64,000 bases of DNA from Bacillota bacterium (GTDB lineage Bacteria > Bacillota > UBA4882 > UBA8346): NCBI GenBank assembly GCA_023400055.1, contig JAEXFN010000018.1, forward strand, positions 248,001 through 312,000, in the 5' to 3' direction. Numbering within the stretch: the stretch's first letter is position 1; each line of letters starts with the position of its first letter. Position numbers and translations under genes: made by a program. Under the pieces are notes generated by a model. It searched no databases, was not told the DNA's origin, and worked only from the letters and a program-made list of their open reading frames with translations. Of this stretch, positions 60,530-64,000 are shown piece after piece.

Positions 60530-61363
60530 TTACTTGAAGGTTTCGAGCCGGTCCAGCCATTCGGCGGCCAGCGTTTGAAAGAGGCCGGCCTGTTCGATCT
60601 GGAGGTTATGGCCGGCCTTATCCAGGACGGCGAAGGTCGCCCGTGGGAAATTGGCGAGGATCCGCCAGGCGTCCCTATAACCTACCACGCCATCCTGGCC
60701 GCCGGCCAGGATCAGCGCCGGCCGGGCGAAGGGCTGCGCCAGATCGTCGACCGGGAACGAAAACCCATAGCCATCCCGCTGCAAGCGGGTTAAAAACGCC
60801 TCGTCCGCCAAACGGACCCCCGGCATAATCTCATCCCGGAATCTGCGCCAGGTATATTCATTTTGGACCACCGCCATCGCCTCAAACTCGGTCCGCTCGG
60901 TTGCGCCGAGCCCCGCCAGCAGCTGCGGATCGGCGTGCAGGACGCGCGGTGGCGGCAGATCGCGTTGCATCCGGTCGGGGATGATGCAAGGGCAGATCAA
61001 CAGCAGGCCATCCAGCCGGTCGGGAATGCGTTTCACTAGGCCCCGGGCCAGGTAACCGCCGTAAGATTCCCCGGCGACGGCGAAGTTTTGGCCGGGAAGC
61101 ACCGTTTGGATGAAATCCATGATGATCTCCAGCATCTGATCGGAATTACGGAGCCATTCTTTCTCGTTGAGCCTGGTCCGGCCCATCCCCGGCAGATCGG
61201 GATAGATCCGCTTCCAACCGTTCCGCTCCGCGAACAACGGCTCCATGCAGCCCGTCATCAGATGATGGTCGACGCCGTAGCCATGCAGCATGAGCAGGGG
61301 CTTTCCCTCACCATAGGTTTCATAATATAATGCAACCTTTTCCAGTTCGCAAAACATCTTCAT
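60530..61363 (-). CDS. Alpha/beta-fold hydrolase
   Basis: Hydrolase of about 277 residues. Oxyanion region LLMLHGYGVDHHL, nucleophile elbow AGESYGGYLAR, catalytic Asp in ILAGGQDGVVG and His in DKAGHNLQIE. The cap segment holds PCIIPDRMQRDLPPP. The start is uncertain between ATG 61363 and 61357, both behind AAAGGGG. Substrate unknown; esterase, lactonase or C-C hydrolase are all possible. Not clearly in an operon. Confidence 0.85.
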   Translation of the reverse strand: MKMFCELEKVALYYETYGEGKPLLMLHGYGVDHHLMTGCMEPLFAERNGWKRIYPDLPGMGRTRLNEKEWLRNSDQMLEIIMDFIQTVLPGQNFAVAGESYGGYLARGLVKRIPDRLDGLLLICPCIIPDRMQRDLPPPRVLHADPQLLAGLGATERTEFEAMAVVQNEYTWRRFRDEIMPGVRLADEAFLTRLQRDGYGFSFPVDDLAQPFARPALILAGGQDGVVGYRDAWRILANFPRATFAVLDKAGHNLQIEQAGLFQTLAAEWLDRLETFK

Positions 61364-61540
61364 TGATCCCCTTTCCCACGTTGACCCATGCGCCAAACAA
61401 GCGGCCCAAGCTTCAGCAATCCGGATTTAGAACAGCCCGTTGGCTGGCGGCTGACGCTGGCAATTGTCCAGAACATATGTTTGGTTTCATTATAACAAAT
61501 CGCTTCCCGGGCGGAAAGTCCCAACTTGCGAATGGACAAA

Positions 61541-61576
61541 AAAAGGCCGCAAGGGATGAACCCATTGCGGCATAAA
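61541..61576 (-). terminator. Terminator of the PepSY protein gene
   Basis: Stem GCCGCAAGGG/CCC-A-TTGCGGC with one bulge, flanked by T-runs on both strands. Confidence 0.85.
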
Positions 61577-61604
61577 AAATATGAGAGTGTGTTAGCGAGT
61601 TAGC

Positions 61605-62012
61605 TTACTTGCTGGCAGCCTTCTTTTGGGTGCTGGCTGCCAGGATGGTGTCCTTTAAGATCTTGCCGGATTTGGAACCGACTTGAACCAGGTGTTTGGC
61701 TTTGGGAGTTTGGATGGTGACTTGATAAATCTTGCCGACCAGTTGCACGCTGATCAGCGTCGAACCTTGATGCGCTTTCAAAGCGATTTTGGTCGCATCG
61801 TCTTGGCTGAACTTGGGAGCCGTGGTGGTGGCAGCCGGGGCGGCGGCCGGAGCCTTCGCGGCAGTGGCCGTGGTTTTGGCGGTGGTCGCCGCCGGAGCCG
61901 CCTTGGTGGCTTTCGCCGGGGCGGTGCTAGCAGCCAGAGCGGCGATACCGATGGTACCGACCATCAAAGAAGCGACCATCATGGTTGCCAGAGTTCTCTT
62001 CATTGTCTTCAT
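61605..62012 (-). CDS. Secreted PepSY-like small protein
   Basis: Protein of 135 residues: signal peptide (LATMMVASLMVGTIGIAALA), an Ala/Thr/Lys/Pro-rich linker (about 30-66) and one PepSY-like domain (FSQDDATKIALKAHQGSTLI, then VTIQTPKAKHLVQVGSKSGK). PepSY proteins often inhibit peptidases or sense the cell envelope. AAAGGAG lies twelve bases before the first ATG. It is 90 bp after the two-component system genes on the same strand and could be its target, as small PepSY genes next to OmpR/kinase pairs often are. Confidence 0.72.
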   Translation of the reverse strand: MKTMKRTLATMMVASLMVGTIGIAALAASTAPAKATKAAPAATTAKTTATAAKAPAAAPAATTTAPKFSQDDATKIALKAHQGSTLISVQLVGKIYQVTIQTPKAKHLVQVGSKSGKILKDTILAASTQKKAASK

Positions 62013-62102
62013 TAGAAAGAACCACTCCTTTGTAAAATTTGAATCTGTAACCCATTATAAAGAGCGGCTCTTAAAAATCACTGATAACCAAATTAGAATT
62101 TG

Positions 62103-63521
62103 CTAAGAAAGTTGTCCTATGCTACTCAACGGCAGAGTGATCGTGATGCGGGTGCCCTGGCCGACTTCGCTCTGGATCTGCAGTTCTCCGCCGTGGCAAT
62201 CCGCGATCCATTTGACGATGGCCAACCCCAGGCCGCTGCCGGCCCCGGATCGCAGGCGCGCCCGGTCCACCTGGTAGAACCGGTCGCAGATGCGGGGCAA
62301 CTCGGCGGCGGGGATCCCGATGCCGTCGTCGGCGACGGTCATCTGGACCCGCTCCTGCTCCCGGATGGCGCTGACCCGGATCTCCCCCGGTGCGGGGGTG
62401 AATTTGATGCTGTTGTCGATCAGTGCCCGCAGCATCTGTTTGATCAGCCGGCGGTCGCCATGGAAGAGAATGGCCGGATTGGACCCGATGCTGATCCGGT
62501 GCTGCCCCGCGATGAGCCGCGTCTCCTTGACTACTTCCTCGATCAGTTCATCCAGGGCGCAGGCTTCCTTGTTGATGGCCAGCACGCCGCTGTCGCCCCG
62601 GGCCAGGAACAGCAACCGCTCCAGCAGCTCGCCCATGGATGCGGTCTCGTTCTTGATGACCGTAATGGCTTCCTCGACAATGGCTTTGTCCGCCTTGCCC
62701 CAGCGGTCCAGCAGGTTGATATAGCCCTGGATCACCGCGATCGGCGTCCGCAGCTCATGCGAGGCGTCAGCCACGAACTGATTCTGCTGCTGGAACGATT
62801 TTTGCAACCGTTCGATCATGGCGTTGAAGGTCTGGGCCAGCCGGGTCAGCTCGTCCTCGGGGCCGTGGGTCTCGATGCGCTGATTCAGATCGTGAATGCT
62901 GATGCTTTGGGCGGCATCAGTGATGCGGTGCAGCGGCCGCAGCATCTGGCGGCTGATGATGTACCCCACCAACAGGGAGATGAAGATCCCCGCCAGATCG
63001 GTCACCAAAATCAAATAAAACAAGACCCGCAGGAAGCCGCGCACATTATGAAGGCTCTTGATCACCTGCAAGTAAACGAACTCACCGTCCTTCAGGACGA
63101 TCCGCCGGGTCTTGGAGAGCAGATCGCTCTTGATCAGCGCCACTTTCTTGGTTTGTAACGGAATCCGCTCTGGAATGCGCAGGTTGAATTTGAGCGATTC
63201 GTTGATGGTCCGGCCCCGGGCGTCGACGATCTTGACATAGATATTGTCATTAGAGGGTATCGCCAGCACCAGTTCCTTGTCGGCCAGGTCGCTCCGCTCC
63301 CGGTCGGACTCGTTGATCTGATCCAGCACCATGTCCATGGTATCCTGGATCTGATCGGCCGCCTGACGGTAGAGGAAGAAGCGCACCCCCTGGAGGGTGG
63401 CGATATTCAATAGCACCAGCACCAGAATGAAGATGGCCGCGTAATTGAGGGTCAGCCGCGAGGAGATGGTCTGCAGCCGCGACAGCCAGCGGCCGCGCAG
63501 CCGGTTCATTCCGGGCTTCAT
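62103..63521 (-). CDS. Membrane histidine kinase of an OmpR-type system
   Basis: Sensor kinase of 472 residues. Membrane helices at about 25-48 and 165-187 flank an extracytoplasmic domain of about 115 residues. HAMP (SRQMLRPLHRITDAAQSISI), HisKA with ADASHELRTPIAV (His about 255), HATPase with DNSIKFTP, DDGIGIPAAELPRICDRFYQ and GSGLGLAIVKWI. The ATG overlaps the regulator stop (ATGA), so the two are translationally coupled. Layout resembles ArlS/CssS-type envelope sensors. Confidence 0.92.
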   Translation of the reverse strand: MKPGMNRLRGRWLSRLQTISSRLTLNYAAIFILVLVLLNIATLQGVRFFLYRQAADQIQDTMDMVLDQINESDRERSDLADKELVLAIPSNDNIYVKIVDARGRTINESLKFNLRIPERIPLQTKKVALIKSDLLSKTRRIVLKDGEFVYLQVIKSLHNVRGFLRVLFYLILVTDLAGIFISLLVGYIISRQMLRPLHRITDAAQSISIHDLNQRIETHGPEDELTRLAQTFNAMIERLQKSFQQQNQFVADASHELRTPIAVIQGYINLLDRWGKADKAIVEEAITVIKNETASMGELLERLLFLARGDSGVLAINKEACALDELIEEVVKETRLIAGQHRISIGSNPAILFHGDRRLIKQMLRALIDNSIKFTPAPGEIRVSAIREQERVQMTVADDGIGIPAAELPRICDRFYQVDRARLRSGAGSGLGLAIVKWIADCHGGELQIQSEVGQGTRITITLPLSSIGQLS

Positions 63522-64000
63522 GAGGCGCCTCCCTTCAGGACATAGCCGAAGCCCCGCACGGTATGGATATATTTCCGGGGATAGGGATCGTCGATCTTGG
63601 CCCGCAGGTATTTGATGTAGACGTCCACCACGTTGGTATCGCCGCTGAAATCATAGCCCCAGACCCGCTCCAGGATCTGCTCGCGCGACAGCACGATCTC
63701 CTTGTTTTTCAGCAAATACTCCAAAAGCTCGTATTCCTTCCGGGTCAGTTCGATGACGGCCCCGGCCCGGGTCACCCGCCGGCTGTCCAGGTCCATCTGC
63801 AGTTCGGCGTATTGCAAACGGTGCGGCTGGCTGACCGTCCTGCGACGCAGGATCACCCGGATCCGCGCCAGCAGTTCCTCGATGGCAAAGGGCTTGGTGA
63901 TATAGTCTTCGGCACCCAGATCCAGTCCCATGACTTTGCTGGTGACATCGTCCCGGGCGGTCAGCATGATGATGGGCACCTCCGAAAGCTGCCGGCTGCG
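63518..64000 (-). CDS. OmpR/PhoB-family response regulator (5' end outside window)
   Basis: C-terminal 160 residues visible; the frame runs off the window edge. End of the receiver (PIIMLTARDD, TKPFAIEELLARI with conserved Lys) and the complete winged-helix DNA-binding domain (LTRKEYELLEYLLKNKEIVL, RVWGYDFSGDTNVVDVYIKY, IHTVRGFGYVL). The phosphorylated Asp lies outside the window. Overlaps the kinase gene by 4 bp. Confidence 0.92.
   Translation of the reverse strand, partial: RSRQLSEVPIIMLTARDDVTSKVMGLDLGAEDYITKPFAIEELLARIRVILRRRTVSQPHRLQYAELQMDLDSRRVTRAGAVIELTRKEYELLEYLLKNKEIVLSREQILERVWGYDFSGDTNVVDVYIKYLRAKIDDPYPRKYIHTVRGFGYVLKGGAS

Overview
The window looks like chromosomal DNA from a GC-rich, motile, anaerobic, spore-forming Firmicute. 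The evidence is a three-subunit NADH-linked [FeFe] hydrogenase, three chemoreceptors (two of about 1000 residues), a Spo0E-like protein, two YjcZ-like glycine/tryptophan microproteins, purine-rich Shine-Dalgarno sites before nearly every gene, and sigma-A type promoters. An OmpA-domain protein and a Spy/CpxP-like secreted protein fit a lineage with a diderm-like envelope (Limnochordia/Hydrogenispora-like is my guess, low confidence). I see no rRNA, tRNA, CRISPR array, insertion sequence or prophage.

Layout: 0.1-2.6 kb, a chemoreceptor and two microproteins. 3.1-9.8 kb, a large multi-PAS hybrid kinase, a TIG-TIG-OmpA protein, a lone receiver and a Spo0E-like protein. 10.4-18.7 kb, a potassium block: two tandem KimA-type importers facing a receiver-TPR protein, a histidine kinase and a stand-alone KdpD sensor module with no Kdp pump. 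18.8-25.2 kb, two giant paralogous chemoreceptors. 25.8-30.6 kb, a small gene and the hydrogenase operon (NuoE-like, NuoF-like, catalytic subunit), preceded by two Rex-like sites. 31.0-37.0 kb, a four-domain CoA-disulfide-reductase/rhodanese/TusA/DsrE protein, a Spy-like protein, a sodium:proton antiporter-like gene behind a riboswitch-like leader, a membrane microprotein and a bactofilin. 37.3-43.2 kb, carbohydrate regulators and enzymes (DeoR, sugar isomerase, Gfo/Idh/MocA, ROK) around a 1.5 kb gene-free region with a hairpin array and a 21-bp iteron array. 43.6-48.3 kb, a microprotein, an EamA exporter with divergent Lrp/AsnC regulator, a cupin, a PfkB kinase and an aldose 1-epimerase. 48.6-60.3 kb, a metal block: a ZnuA-C-B-B importer, a Zur-like regulator, an ArsR-regulated CPx-ATPase, and an operon of alkaline phosphatase, DUF3299-like protein and a MacB-type ABC exporter with a histidine-rich loop. 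60.5-64 kb, a hydrolase, a PepSY protein and an OmpR-type two-component system cut by the window edge.

The clearest functional themes are potassium/c-di-AMP homeostasis, redox-controlled hydrogen metabolism, and zinc import, efflux and possibly enzyme metallation. The least explained sequence is noncoding: 15 contiguous 21-bp units carrying eight DnaA-box-like 9-mers at 38.85-39.15 kb, hairpins with GGA in their loops at 38.2-38.6 kb, and two related leader elements at 34.4 and 34.75 kb.
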